From assembly GCA_036274895.1 (NCBI GenBank), contig DASUEU010000038.1:124001-188000 (forward strand): DNA of 64,000 nt, read 5' to 3'. This document shows positions 1 through 8,863 of this stretch, piece after piece; within the stretch, counting starts at the first letter, position 1, and each line of letters starts with the position of its first letter. Both the position numbers and the translations under genes were made by a program. The DNA comes from CALMKX01 sp036274895. Its GTDB lineage: Bacteria > Acidobacteriota > Thermoanaerobaculia > Multivoradales > SZUA-115. Below the pieces are notes generated by a model, which saw only the letters and a program-made list of their open reading frames with translations, was not told the origin of the DNA and did not search any database.

Positions 1-12
1 AGCCGTCTGCGG

Positions 13-82
13 CGTAACCCAGATCGGCGCCGTGGCAATGGCGCTGGGTTACGGCTCGCGGACTCGCCTAACCCAGCCTACG
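13..82. repeat. REP-like inverted repeat at the window edge
   Basis: Arms CGTAACCCAG (13-22) and CTGGGTTACG (44-53) are exact reverse complements around a 21-nt loop, and a related CTAACCCAGCCTACG (68-82) follows. The same wording recurs at 20797-20873. It lies just past the 3' end of the fecR-like gene, so it could also end that transcript. Confidence 0.7.
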
Positions 83-97
83 TTCCCAAGCGGAGCC

Positions 98-1189
98 TCA
101 GGGGGAGCTCGGGGCGTCGATCCGCGAGATCACCAGCGCGCCGTCGACGACCTCGCCCCTGAGACCGGCTCCCGCCAGCACCACGTCCGGAACCTGGTCG
201 GGCCGCAGGGGGCCGAGATCACCGTGGACCACGATCGACCTGGCCGAGGCGGCCAGCCCCTCGTCCGCGAAGTCAATGCGCCAGCCGGTCTCCCGCGCCA
301 CGGCCTCCAGCAGCTGCCCGAGCGTCCGACCCTCGCTGGCGAGGGGTGGCGCCGCCGCGAGCACCCAATCCCAGGGTGTGCCATGACCGATCACCGATCC
401 GCGGGCCACCGAGCCATCCGAGCGCAGGGTCAGCTCCTGCCCTGCCGTGGCCGACCGAGAGCCCCCCCCTGCCTCGAGCCGCACCTCCCCCTCGCGCACC
501 CTCACTCTCATCTCGCTCTCGCCCGTCCCCCCTTCGCCCGCCAGCAACCGCACCTCGAACTGGGTGCCCACCTCGCGCACCTCCCCCAGGGGCGTCACCA
601 CCACCACCCCGGCCCGGTGGTCCAGGCCACCCGAGTCCAGATACACGGCACCGCGCTCGAGCCGCACCCGGTTGGCCGTCTCCAGGCAGACCCGGGTTGC
701 TCCGTCCAGCCGCAGGGAGGTGCCGGACGAGAGTCGCAGGGCCGCCACGCCGGGCCCTTCCGCGCCGTCCACCGAGGTCTCGAGCCAGGCTCCCGCCGGG
801 ATCTCGGACCCCACCCCGAAGTGGCTGGCACCTCGGGCGGCGCTCGTGGCGAGCCCTCCCCGCAGGCTCTCCACCCGCGCCACCACGCTCGGGGCAGGCA
901 CCACGGGGCCCCGGCTCAGCCACCAGGCAGCCCCGAGGACCAGTGCCAGAGTGGCCGCCAGGGCCAGGAGTGACCGCGGCAGCCGAGCCCTGCGCGCGGG
1001 CGCCGGCGGCCGGGTCCGCTCCCCCACCTGCAGCTGCCAGGCAGCGCGGAAGGCGGCCTTGATCTGCGCCAGATCCTCGGCGGGAACTTCGTCGCGCGGA
1101 CCGGCGGCGACCAGCAGACGGCTCACCTCCCGCTCCTCTCCGACCTCGTCGGCGGCACGTTCGGCCTCAGGGCCTTCGGGTTCGCTCAT
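98..1189 (-). CDS. FecR-domain membrane regulator (putative anti-sigma factor)
   Basis: A 363-residue protein with a cytoplasmic N-terminal segment (1-70), one membrane helix (about 71-92) and a periplasmic FecR domain. The FecR signature TPLGEVREVGTQFEVR lies at 199-214. An STN-like fold is suggested at about 287-355. FecR proteins bind and control the ECF sigma factor encoded beside them. The ATG overlaps the stop of the upstream sigma gene as ATGA, so translation is probably coupled. Residues 119-126 (RGASHFGV) are encoded by a copy of the dispersed repeat (814-837), which suggests the repeat inserted into the coding region near the start of the FecR domain. Confidence 0.82.
   Translation of the reverse strand: MSEPEGPEAERAADEVGEEREVSRLLVAAGPRDEVPAEDLAQIKAAFRAAWQLQVGERTRPPAPARRARLPRSLLALAATLALVLGAAWWLSRGPVVPAPSVVARVESLRGGLATSAARGASHFGVGSEIPAGAWLETSVDGAEGPGVAALRLSSGTSLRLDGATRVCLETANRVRLERGAVYLDSGGLDHRAGVVVVTPLGEVREVGTQFEVRLLAGEGGTGESEMRVRVREGEVRLEAGGGSRSATAGQELTLRSDGSVARGSVIGHGTPWDWVLAAAPPLASEGRTLGQLLEAVARETGWRIDFADEGLAASARSIVVHGDLGPLRPDQVPDVVLAGAGLRGEVVDGALVISRIDAPSSP
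814..837 (+). repeat. Dispersed repeat, class A, inside fecR-like gene
   Basis: The core GGCTGGCACCT (823-833) is bracketed by inverted ends CCCCGA and TCGGG. This class A form also occurs at 5289, 12622 and 16746. Here it is read on the minus strand in frame as RGASHFGV. Confidence 0.8.
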
Positions 1190-1830
1190 GGCGTCTCCCC
1201 CCTCATGACCTGGAGCGCGGGACCCGCGGCTCTCCGGCTCAGACGTTCGTATCCCTCCCGGAAGGCCCGTCGCGCCCGGCTGAGCAGCGACTCGGCGGCC
1301 TTGCCCCCGAGTTGGAGGCGGGCCGCGATCTCCTCCACCGAAGCCCGTTCCAGGTACTTCCATTCCAAGGCCCGGGCATAGCGCGGCGGCAACGAGTCGA
1401 GGGCGCGGTGCACCCGCCCGGCTTCCTCCCGGCGCAGCAGGCTCCCCTCGGGGAGCTCCCCCGGCGCCGGCAGCGGCAAGGCGGGCCGCTCGTCGTCGCC
1501 ATCGTCCAAGGCCAGCAGGGGCGGCTGCCGGCCCAGCCCCCGGAAGTGCATGCGCACCTCGTTGCGGCAGCAGGCGCAGAGCCAGGCCGCGAGCGGCGCC
1601 TCGCCACGGAAGCTCGCGAGCTTGCCGAGGGCCTTGCAGACCGTCGTCTGGACGATCTCTCTCGCCAGCTCGCGGTCCCCTCGCAGCCGCCCCAGGGCGA
1701 AGCGGTAGAGGCCCGGGAAGTACTCGTCCGCGAAGGTCTCCATGGCCCGAGCGTCGCCGGCCAGCATGCGCTCGACCAGGAGCCGCTCCTCTCGCCTCGC
1801 GTCGGCGTCACCGTCGGTCGCGGTCATCAT
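1186..1830 (-). CDS. ECF-type RNA polymerase sigma factor
   Basis: About 214 residues with a sigma-70 region 2 (EYFPGLYRFALGRL, then a helix ending in RNEVRMHF) and a region 4 helix-turn-helix (LDSLPPRYARALEWKY, then SVEEIAARL). It should direct RNA polymerase to extracytoplasmic-stress promoters, held in check by the FecR-like partner. Tandem ATGs at 1830 and 1827 are the likely start. The frame stays open upstream to 2220, but that would overlap the divergent TIR gene and looks non-coding. The stop overlaps the next ATG (ATGA). Confidence 0.85.
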   Translation of the reverse strand: MMTATDGDADARREERLLVERMLAGDARAMETFADEYFPGLYRFALGRLRGDRELAREIVQTTVCKALGKLASFRGEAPLAAWLCACCRNEVRMHFRGLGRQPPLLALDDGDDERPALPLPAPGELPEGSLLRREEAGRVHRALDSLPPRYARALEWKYLERASVEEIAARLQLGGKAAESLLSRARRAFREGYERLSRRAAGPALQVMRGETP

Positions 1831-2023
1831 CGCCCTCGGAAGAGAGAGATGCCGGTGGCGGCTCTTTCCTTCGCAGCCCGCCGTGGGAGGGGGCGCAGCC
1901 ACGAGCGCTCGACCCTGGCTCTGGCTTCCGACACCGCAGCGACCGCCTTTCTCGATTTTGGCGTTAGGATAAGCGACAAATCGAACGAACCGTAGTGCCT
2001 GCCTCCCGGAGCACCCACCGCGG

Positions 2024-3238
2024 ATGACCGACTTCATCCACCCGCCCCTCCGCCTTACCCTCCTGAGCAGCTCCGATCCAACGGCGGTGGCGCGGGCTCG
2101 GGAGCTGGAGCGGATTCTGGACGGTACGGCCGCTGGCATCGGCTGGGACCTCGGCACCCTCGAGAGCCCGCCGCCCGGGACGGAGCCGCTGGGGGAGAAG
2201 CTCGAGCTCAAGGTGTTCACGGCGCGGCCGGATGGAGAGGCCTCCGCCTGGCTCGACGCGACCCTCCACAGCGTGGTGGTGGTGCTGGTGGACGGCGCCC
2301 TCCTCGCCGATGGGCCTACCCTCGACTGGCTGAGAGCCTGCGCGAAGCACCTGGACTCCAGGCCCGGCCGGCATCGGCTGATTGCCGTGCCCTTCGACGA
2401 AGGCCTCCATCAGCGATGGCTCGCCCTTGGTGGTGATCTCGGGGAGTACCAGACGCTGCTCTGGACCCTCCTCGACCCCGAGCCCGCCGGCCGTGCCGAC
2501 CAGCTCGCACTGCGGGCGCTCCAAGGCATGATCGGCGTGCTCGCCATCGTCGTGCTCGGCCGTCCGGAACGGAGCTTGCGCCTCTTCCTCAGCCACGCCA
2601 AGCTCGACGGCTTCTATCTCGCCCAGAGCCTGCGTCACTTCCTCGACCAGCAGTCCTGGCTGAGCACCTTCTACGATGCCCGCGACATCGAGCCCGGCAC
2701 CTCCTGGAAACAGGCCCTGCGCGATGCAGTGGGGCGGTGCCTGCTGCTGGTGCTGCGCACGGACCTCTACGACCGGCGCCTCTGGTGTCGCCAGGAGGTG
2801 CGCTGGGCCGAGGCCTTCGGCGTCCCACGCGTGGTGGTGGACGCGCGCAGCGGCCTGGTCCATCCCGCGAGCGAGTTGGCCCTCGAGTCCGCCCCCACGG
2901 TGCGCATCCCGGACGGCAACCTCGCCCGGGTGCTCTTCGCGGCCCTCCAGACGGCCCTGCGGTCCCTGCTGTTCCAGCGCCGCGTCATGGAGCTCCAGCG
3001 GCTCGGTCGCCTCCCCGGCCCGGGGAGCAACCTCCGCGTCCTGAGCTTCCCGCCGTCCGTCGAGACGCTCGCCCGCGCTTGCCAGGAGCTCGGTGAGCCC
3101 ACCGAGGCCGCCAAGCGACTGATCGTCTACCCGGACCCGCCGCTCACCGAGGGTCTGGGCCTCGCCGCCGAGGCGCTGGTGCGCAGCGTGGGCGCCCGCC
3201 TCGCCACCCCCGGCCAGCTCGCCTCGGAGGCCGTCTGA
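2024..3238 (+). CDS. TIR-domain protein, first gene of a TIR-SLOG-DUF4062 operon
   Basis: 404 residues. A TIR domain spans about 184-300: LFLSHAKLDG begins it (187-196), FYDARDIEPGTSW follows (216-228), and WCRQEVRW (254-261) carries Glu258 at the position of the catalytic NADase glutamate of enzymatic TIRs. The N-terminal 175 residues look like a degenerate alpha/beta fold (hydrophobic strand SVVVVLVDGALL at 83-94) that I cannot name. The C-terminal 330-404 has another strand-rich stretch (LRVLSFPPS, LIVYPDPPL). The stop overlaps the next start (TGATG), so it is translated with the SLOG gene. A -10-like TAGGAT lies at 1965-1970. TIR plus SLOG suggests NAD-derived signalling as in Thoeris; that function is inference. 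Confidence 0.8.
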   Translation: MTDFIHPPLRLTLLSSSDPTAVARARELERILDGTAAGIGWDLGTLESPPPGTEPLGEKLELKVFTARPDGEASAWLDATLHSVVVVLVDGALLADGPTLDWLRACAKHLDSRPGRHRLIAVPFDEGLHQRWLALGGDLGEYQTLLWTLLDPEPAGRADQLALRALQGMIGVLAIVVLGRPERSLRLFLSHAKLDGFYLAQSLRHFLDQQSWLSTFYDARDIEPGTSWKQALRDAVGRCLLLVLRTDLYDRRLWCRQEVRWAEAFGVPRVVVDARSGLVHPASELALESAPTVRIPDGNLARVLFAALQTALRSLLFQRRVMELQRLGRLPGPGSNLRVLSFPPSVETLARACQELGEPTEAAKRLIVYPDPPLTEGLGLAAEALVRSVGARLATPGQLASEAV

Positions 3239-4146
3239 TGGATCCCCCCGCACGCCCGCTGGCCGGAAGGCGGATCGGGCTTTCCGTGTCGGGGGATGGT
3301 GCCGAGCTGGCCCATCACGGCTTCACCCCGAGCGGCATGAATCGCTTCACGGTACGCCTCGCCAGGGCCCTGCTCGCCGAGGGAGCCACCCTGGCCTTCG
3401 GCCACGATTGGCGCCCCGAGGGCGTGATGGAAGCCGTGGCCGCCCTGGCCTTCGAGTACCACCGTCCCGTCGACGCTGAGCGGGAGCCGGCGGCGATCCT
3501 GAACCTCATCCCCTGGCCCACCGAGCGCTCCAGCACGGACCCGAACCTGCTGCTGCGCCTCCACGGCATCGTCGAGGTCCGCCCGGCCGGGTGCCCGGAG
3601 GAGCTGCGGTCCCTGGAGGAAGAGGCGCGCCATGCCGGAGCCGACTCGGAGCTGTATCGCTACCTCCGCGCACGGGGTCTCACCCACCTGCGCCGCCAGC
3701 TCAACGAGGCGTGCGACGCCCGGGTGGCCCTGGGCGGCAAGCTCTCGGGCTACGACGGTCGGCTTCCCGGCATCCTCGAGGAGGTGCTGCTGGCCCTCCA
3801 GAGCCATCGCCCGGTCTACCTTGTTGGAGTGCTCGGGGGAGCGGCGCAGGCCCTGGGCCATGTGCTCCTCGACGGCGAAGACCCCGGGGGCCTGTTGCGG
3901 GAAGCCCGCCTCGAAGAGCTCTACCGCCTGCAGGCCGCGCGAGGGGGCCAGGAGCTCGGGGATCCGGACCTCAACCCAGAGCGCCTGCGCCAGGAGCTGC
4001 GTGAGCCGGAGCTGCGGGCGCGGTTGCTCGCCAATGGCCTCTCGGAAGCCGAGAACCGCCGCTTGCTCGACAGCACGCTCGAGGAGGAGGTGGTGCTGCT
4101 GATCCTCAAGGGATTGAAGGCCGGGGGGCGAGAGACCGAGGAGTAG
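3238..4146 (+). CDS. SLOG-family nucleotide/ligand-sensing protein
   Basis: 302 residues with a Rossmann-like SLOG fold. The first strand is RRIGLSVSG (11-19), then ARALLAEGATLAFGHDWRPEGVMEA (42-66, in pieces). The second half carries the typical RVALGGKLSGYDGRLPGI, EEVLLAL and RPVYLVGVLGGAA stretches (162-203). SLOG domains bind nucleotides or nucleotide-like signals; in Thoeris ThsA a SLOG domain senses the product made by a TIR enzyme. The start overlaps the TIR stop and the next gene follows by 5 nt, so the three genes form one operon. Acting as sensor for the TIR product is inference. Confidence 0.75.
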   Translation: MDPPARPLAGRRIGLSVSGDGAELAHHGFTPSGMNRFTVRLARALLAEGATLAFGHDWRPEGVMEAVAALAFEYHRPVDAEREPAAILNLIPWPTERSSTDPNLLLRLHGIVEVRPAGCPEELRSLEEEARHAGADSELYRYLRARGLTHLRRQLNEACDARVALGGKLSGYDGRLPGILEEVLLALQSHRPVYLVGVLGGAAQALGHVLLDGEDPGGLLREARLEELYRLQAARGGQELGDPDLNPERLRQELREPELRARLLANGLSEAENRRLLDSTLEEEVVLLILKGLKAGGRETEE

Positions 4147-4151
4147 GCACC

Positions 4152-5279
4152 ATGGTCAAGCCACCCAAGCTACGCGTCATGATCTCCAGCCGCTCGGCGA
4201 GCCCGGTCTTCGGGGGCACCTCCACGCTCGAGAAGGTCCGCGCCGACCTGGCGAGCTTCATCGACGGCGCGACCCTCTTCGATGAGCCTCTCTTCGAGAC
4301 CTGGACGCACGAGCAGGCTCAACGCAACGCCAACTACAACGCCTACGAGGACGCCCTGGTCGAGGCCACCGAGTGCCACATCCTGCTCGCGCTGTACAAC
4401 GGTGAGGCCGGCTCCGTGGCGCGCGCAGGCGACGTGGGCATCTGCCATCGGGAGCTCGAGACCGGCCGCGCCGCGAACCCCGCGAAGGTGTACCTCGTCG
4501 CGCTCCTACCCCTGGCCGACCTTCCCGCGGACTTGGAGGCTCGCGAACGCGACGAGCGTTTTCGCCTTTACGTGAAGGACGAGGGTCTCTTCCAGAACGG
4601 CCGAGACGCCAAGGACTGCGAGAGCCTCAAAGCCCTGGTGGGCAAGATCCTGCGCCGGGCCGTGGCCGACGAGGCGATCGTCGGCGCGAGGCAACTCGCC
4701 CGCAACCGGCTCGCCTACGGCGCCGCCCTCGACTGGAGCCACCTCGACTTCCAGGAAAGAAAGGCCAAGCTCGAAGAGGTCTGCCGGGAGGGACTCGCGG
4801 ATCGGGGAGGCACGGTGCAGCAAGACCCGCGCAACGTCCTCCTCTCGGTCGCGGGCCGGCCCGTGCTCTGGCGCTGCCATGGCGTACCGGCGGCGCTCAG
4901 CATCCCGGCAGCCCGGGAGCTGGTGGGCCAGCCCTTCTTCAAGGACCACGAGCTGAACCACCTCCTCGCCGCGAGCCGTGGCGGCCCCGTGCACCTGATC
5001 GCCTGCCACCGCCGCGTCACCGAGAGCCAGGCCCTTCGGATCCTGGGCGTGCCCGACGCCACGGTCGTCAACGCCGAGTTCGGGATCTACCTCGCCGAGG
5101 AGACCCACAAGATCCAGCTCGTTTTCCTCTCCGACTGCCGCACCGAGACCAAGACTCGTGAGGCGCTCCAGCGCTTCTTCGCCTGGCTGGAGGTCACCAA
5201 AGAAAGCCAGCGCCTCGCCGAGAGAGCCGCCAGCCGAGCGAAGATCGTGGCGGTGATCGCGGGGGAGGGGCCGAGGTAG
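4152..5279 (+). CDS. DUF4062-domain protein, third gene of the operon
   Basis: 375 residues, with a strong GAGGAG ribosome site 8 nt before the ATG. The N-terminus (about 6-120) has the DUF4062 layout: LRVMISSRS (7-15), a helix with EKVRADLASFI, a conserved ETW (49-51), ECHILLALYN (73-82) and later CHRELETGR. DUF4062 proteins occur with TIR, NACHT and other conflict-system genes. The remaining 250 residues match nothing I recognise. An effector or adaptor role in this operon is inference from context. Confidence 0.7.
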   Translation: MVKPPKLRVMISSRSASPVFGGTSTLEKVRADLASFIDGATLFDEPLFETWTHEQAQRNANYNAYEDALVEATECHILLALYNGEAGSVARAGDVGICHRELETGRAANPAKVYLVALLPLADLPADLEARERDERFRLYVKDEGLFQNGRDAKDCESLKALVGKILRRAVADEAIVGARQLARNRLAYGAALDWSHLDFQERKAKLEEVCREGLADRGGTVQQDPRNVLLSVAGRPVLWRCHGVPAALSIPAARELVGQPFFKDHELNHLLAASRGGPVHLIACHRRVTESQALRILGVPDATVVNAEFGIYLAEETHKIQLVFLSDCRTETKTREALQRFFAWLEVTKESQRLAERAASRAKIVAVIAGEGPR

Positions 5280-5288
5280 AGGCGAGAC

Positions 5289-5313
5289 CCCCGAGGTGCC
5301 AGCCATTTCGGGG
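5289..5313 (-). repeat. Dispersed repeat, class A
   Basis: CCCCGAGGTGCCAGCC followed by ATTTCGGGG: the core AGGTGCCAGCC inside inverted ends CCCCGA/TCGGGG. It begins 10 nt after the DUF4062 stop. Confidence 0.85.
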
Positions 5314-5447
5314 CAGCCCGCCGCCTGCCCGCGGCTCTGGACTAGACTCAGTGCATCCCGTGAAACGAGTCTCGTAATGTTCAGGCCCTATCCTGCCGGG
5401 CTGAGACTGACGATCGCGACCCACTTCTTTGCGCTGGAGGGATTTAC

Positions 5448-6836
5448 ATGCACAAGTCGAAATTTCTGAGCTGCGCCGCGGTGCTGCTCGTACTGAGCAA
5501 CGGCCCATTCGTCGCCGTGGCGCAGGGAGCGGCCAAGCCGGCAGCAGCTCGATCAGGGGCCACCAAGCCCGCTGCCGGCGCACAGACCAACGCCAAGCAG
5601 CTGCTGGCCAACGCCCGTTCTGCGGTCGCCGGCATCTACAAGGCGGCCAAGGCCTCGAAGGGCACGCTCGACCCCAAGAACAAGAAGCAGGCGCCCTTCT
5701 GGCAGGCCGTGACCCAGATGCAGTCCACCCTCGGCACCATCGGCCGCCAAGTCACCGCCAAGGATCGGAGGCTCGCCGCGACCCTCTCCAAGGGTACGGA
5801 GACGCTCGCCAAGCTGAAGACCACTTGGCCTCGGCTCGGCGTCACCAACGCCAAGGTCTCCTCCTATCTCGCCAAGCTCGACAACGCCTACACAGCCCTG
5901 CGCAGCGCCCGGGGCGCCGAGGGAGCGCGGGCGCGCAAGGCCGGACCGTTGACCGCCCAGGAGCGAGAGCGCTTTCAGAAGATCCAGCAGTCCCAGGGGC
6001 AGCTCGCCCAGCGGCTGGGCGCCATGCAGGCGAAGGCTCGGCAGAAGAAAGACCGCGGCACCGAGGCCTCGCTGACCCGGCTGATCGAGCAATCCAACCG
6101 GATCGCCAAGGCTCAGCTGACCGTCGACGCCTTCCTCCTGGCCGTCGTGCTGCTCGATCAGATTCAGGGAGAATGGGAGGCCTACTCCTACTACGTGGGG
6201 CCCGAGTACCGAGACAGCTGGGTTGAGATCGACGTGTGGGTGGAGACGTCGTTCACCTCCTACGACTCCTGGTATGTCGAGTCCTTCGAGAGCTACTCCG
6301 TCGAGGCGTCGAGCACCTGGGAGACCTCGTTCGAGGTCGAGGCGGACTTCGACTTCGAGGTCACCGACGTCAGCCTGGCCGAGGTCGACTCGCTCGAGAC
6401 CGAGCTGGACGCCAGCTTCACCTACGACGAGCTGGGCTGGGAGGCCTACGCCGAAGAGAACGTCACGGCCGAGATGGAAGAGACCGTCTACGAAGAAGCC
6501 GAGGACAACCTCGACGTGGCGGCCGAGGCCTGGGAGGAGGAAGGGCTGGAGGTCGAGGCAGGCGACGAGCTGATGGATGAGGAGGATCAGGCCGAGCTCG
6601 ACGAAGAGGAAGACGAGGAAGCGGCCGACGACGAGGACGAGGCCGGCGATGATGAAGAAGACGCCGGGGACGACGAGGACGAGGCCGGCGATGACGAAGA
6701 GGACGCCGGGGACGACGAGGACGAATCCGGCGACGACGAAGAAGACGCGGGGGATTACGAGGACGGCGGGGATGAGGAAGACGGCGGGGATGACGAGGAC
6801 GCCGGCGACGACGAGGACGGCGGCGACGTAGCCTGA
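5448..6836 (+). CDS. Secreted acidic repeat protein, unknown function
   Basis: 462 residues, preceded by GGAGGG 6 nt before the ATG. A signal peptide ends near residue 26 (AVAQG). An Ala/Lys-rich, probably helical region (about 30-235) follows. Then comes an unusual Trp/Tyr/Phe-, Ser- and Glu-rich stretch (about 240-360, with pieces such as EWEAYSYYVG and DSWYVESFE). The C-terminal 80 residues are almost only Asp, Glu, Gly and Ala and include three 14-residue tandem units. The tail would be strongly anionic outside the cytoplasm, so calcium or cation binding is possible. I recognise no family. Confidence 0.75.
   Translation: MHKSKFLSCAAVLLVLSNGPFVAVAQGAAKPAAARSGATKPAAGAQTNAKQLLANARSAVAGIYKAAKASKGTLDPKNKKQAPFWQAVTQMQSTLGTIGRQVTAKDRRLAATLSKGTETLAKLKTTWPRLGVTNAKVSSYLAKLDNAYTALRSARGAEGARARKAGPLTAQERERFQKIQQSQGQLAQRLGAMQAKARQKKDRGTEASLTRLIEQSNRIAKAQLTVDAFLLAVVLLDQIQGEWEAYSYYVGPEYRDSWVEIDVWVETSFTSYDSWYVESFESYSVEASSTWETSFEVEADFDFEVTDVSLAEVDSLETELDASFTYDELGWEAYAEENVTAEMEETVYEEAEDNLDVAAEAWEEEGLEVEAGDELMDEEDQAELDEEEDEEAADDEDEAGDDEEDAGDDEDEAGDDEEDAGDDEDESGDDEEDAGDYEDGGDEEDGGDDEDAGDDEDGGDVA
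6627..6752 (+). repeat. Three 42-bp tandem repeats in the acidic protein gene
   Basis: Units at 6627-6668, 6669-6710 and 6711-6752 each encode the 14-residue block DDEDEAGDDEEDAG with small changes (third unit ESG). Synonymous differences (GAT/GAC, GAA/GAG) show the units are not brand-new copies. Shorter GGD(D/E)ED units follow to the end of the gene. Confidence 0.85.
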
Positions 6837-6872
6837 GACGCGGGCTCGCCACCTCTCCCGCAGTACCCCCTC

Positions 6873-7694
6873 TTACGCAGCGGGCCGGCTGCCTCCCTCC
6901 CCCGGCAGCCGGCCTCTGCGACGCAGGTAGCTGCGCAGCACCACCCCCTCCCAGCGCGGCCGGTGCTTGGCGTAGTAGCGCAGCTGGCTCTCCCGGTAGT
7001 GCCCCGTGAGGGCCGGTGCGCCGCTGCCCCCCTTGGCGTGGTAGCAGAGTGCACCCGGCTCGACGCCGAGCCTCCACCCCGCCCGGCGCAGGCGGAGGCA
7101 GAAGTCCACGTCCTCGAAGTAGAGGAAGTACTCCGGGTCGAAGCCCGCCACCGAGGCGAAAGCGGCGCGGCGCACCAGCAGGCAGGCGGCGGTGAGCCAC
7201 CCCGGGCCGAGCAGCAGGCGCAGCAGGCTCGCACCCCAGCCCTCCACCCACGGCCGGTCCTCGAAGCGGTTCCTCAGCTGCTGCACCGCCTCCCCCACCA
7301 GACTCGGATCCGGGGCCCAGGCGATCTGCGGGCGGCCGTCCGGGTAGGCCAGACGAGGCGCCACGGCTCCCAGGCGCGGGGCGGTATCGAGGCGCGTGGC
7401 GAGCCGCCTCAGGGCACCGGGGGCGAGCCAGGCGTCCGTGTTGAGCAGCAGCAGGCGATCCCCCCGGGCCAGCTCCGCGGCCCGGTTGAGGGCCGCCGCG
7501 AAGCCGAGGTTCTCCCGGCTCGCCTCCACCTTCACCTCGGGAAACCGCTCCGCGAGGAGAGCCAAGGAGCCGTCGCTCGAGGCGTTGTCCACCAGCACCG
7601 CCTCGAGGTCCGACCCGCCCAGGGGTCCAAGGCTCTCCAGGCAGCGCGGCAAGAGCGCGGCGCCGTTGTGGTTGACCAACAGGACGGAGATCAC
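6873..7694 (-). CDS. Family 2 glycosyltransferase (rhamnosyltransferase-like)
   Basis: 273 residues from a GTG that overlaps the upstream glycosyltransferase stop as GTGA. The GT-A fold begins at once: ISVLLVNHNG, then LEAVLVDNASSDGS, then NLGFAAALN and a DXD-like LLLNTDA. The region FDPEYFLYFEDVDFCLR is typical of dTDP-rhamnosyl and related transferases. It probably adds a sugar to a lipid-linked surface glycan on the inner face of the cytoplasmic membrane. It pairs with the GT4 gene immediately upstream. Confidence 0.82.
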   Translation of the reverse strand: MISVLLVNHNGAALLPRCLESLGPLGGSDLEAVLVDNASSDGSLALLAERFPEVKVEASRENLGFAAALNRAAELARGDRLLLLNTDAWLAPGALRRLATRLDTAPRLGAVAPRLAYPDGRPQIAWAPDPSLVGEAVQQLRNRFEDRPWVEGWGASLLRLLLGPGWLTAACLLVRRAAFASVAGFDPEYFLYFEDVDFCLRLRRAGWRLGVEPGALCYHAKGGSGAPALTGHYRESQLRYYAKHRPRWEGVVLRSYLRRRGRLPGEGGSRPAA

Positions 7695-8806
7695 CCCGCC
7701 ACCGCCTTCTCGAGCTCGCCGGCCAGGCTCTCGCCGGCGGCCGCTCGGGACACGGCCGCGAGCCGCTCCGGGGCCTGCCGGCGCACGGCCTCGCGGCTCG
7801 CCGCGTCGGCCAGCCGGCCGGCGGCAGCGGTCACCGCTTCGAGGGTCAGCTCCCGCGCCCGGCCGGGGTAGTCCGGCCAAAGGTCGTCGAGGGCGAGGCC
7901 GGAGGAGACCACCACCGGCGTGCCGCAGGCCAACGCCTCGAGCGGCGGCAGGCCGTAGCCCTCGTAGGTTGAGAGGTAGAAGGCCAGCTCGGCCCGGCGC
8001 AGGAGAGGGGCGACGGCCTCTTCGCCGACCCAGCCCAGCAGTCGCACCCGGCCTGAGAGCCCCAGCTCGCTGATCCAGCGCTCGAGCCCCTCGGGCCGCC
8101 GCAGCCGGTTGGCACCGGCGATCACCAGAGTCAGGTCCGGGCGGGACCGTGCGGCGCGGGCGAAAGCCCCCAGGACGAGGTCCGGCCGGCGGCGATCGAG
8201 CAAGGAGCCCAGGACCAACCAGTAGGGCGGCCCCACGCCCAGAGGCACGAGGAGGCGCAGGTCGCCCTCCGGGTCGCGACCGGGGGAGAAGGTCGCGGCG
8301 ACCGGGATCGGCACCCGGCCGATGCGCGCCGGCGCCACCCCGTAGCGCAGCGCCACCTCCCCGGCCATGGCCTCGCGGTCTACCAGCACCCGGCTGGCGC
8401 GCCGGGCCGCGAAGCGGGCCAGCAGGCGCCGGCGCCAGCGCTCGCGGGGAGCGAACTCATCGGGCAGCCGCTCGAAGGACAGGTCGTGGAGGGTGACCAC
8501 CCCGGGCACGGAAGAGGCCAGCGGCAGGCTGTAGGAGGGGCCGTAGAGCAGGTCGAGGTCGTGGCGGGCCAGCTGCCGCACCAGGCCGGTCTGCTCCCAC
8601 AGCACCACCCGCCCTCCCCGCCCGGCCCACACCGCCTCGACGTTGGCGAGGTCGCAGAGGGGCTGGGCCGCCGGCCGGCCGTGGAAGAACAGGCAGAAGC
8701 GCCAGCGCGGGCGCGCCTCGGCCGCCGCGGCGACCAACTCGGCCGCGGCCCGCCCCACCCCGGTGGTTTCGCCCTCCATCTCGTGGGCGAGGACTCCAAC
8801 CCGCAT
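7691..8806 (-). CDS. Family 4 (group 1) glycosyltransferase
   Basis: 371 residues starting at MRVGVLAHEM; longer upstream frames would cover the divergent neighbour and are rejected. It has the GT-B fold: an N-terminal half with TLHDLSFERLPDEF and a C-terminal half with the sugar-nucleotide site YEGYGLPPLEALACGTP (EX7E-type motif). It likely transfers a hexose in polysaccharide assembly. It is divergent from the next glycosyltransferase across 57 bp. Confidence 0.85.
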   Translation of the reverse strand: MRVGVLAHEMEGETTGVGRAAAELVAAAAEARPRWRFCLFFHGRPAAQPLCDLANVEAVWAGRGGRVVLWEQTGLVRQLARHDLDLLYGPSYSLPLASSVPGVVTLHDLSFERLPDEFAPRERWRRRLLARFAARRASRVLVDREAMAGEVALRYGVAPARIGRVPIPVAATFSPGRDPEGDLRLLVPLGVGPPYWLVLGSLLDRRRPDLVLGAFARAARSRPDLTLVIAGANRLRRPEGLERWISELGLSGRVRLLGWVGEEAVAPLLRRAELAFYLSTYEGYGLPPLEALACGTPVVVSSGLALDDLWPDYPGRARELTLEAVTAAAGRLADAASREAVRRQAPERLAAVSRAAAGESLAGELEKAVAG

Positions 8807-8863
8807 CGCCCGCCGATCGTACAAGAAGTAGAATCCACGGCTTCTGGCAGTCCGGGAGACTCC

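Noticed and set aside
1831..2220. N-terminal extension of the sigma factor by about 130 residues
   Set aside because: It would overlap the start of the divergent TIR gene and reads as low-quality, non-conserved sequence; tandem ATGs at 1830/1827 precede the conserved domain.
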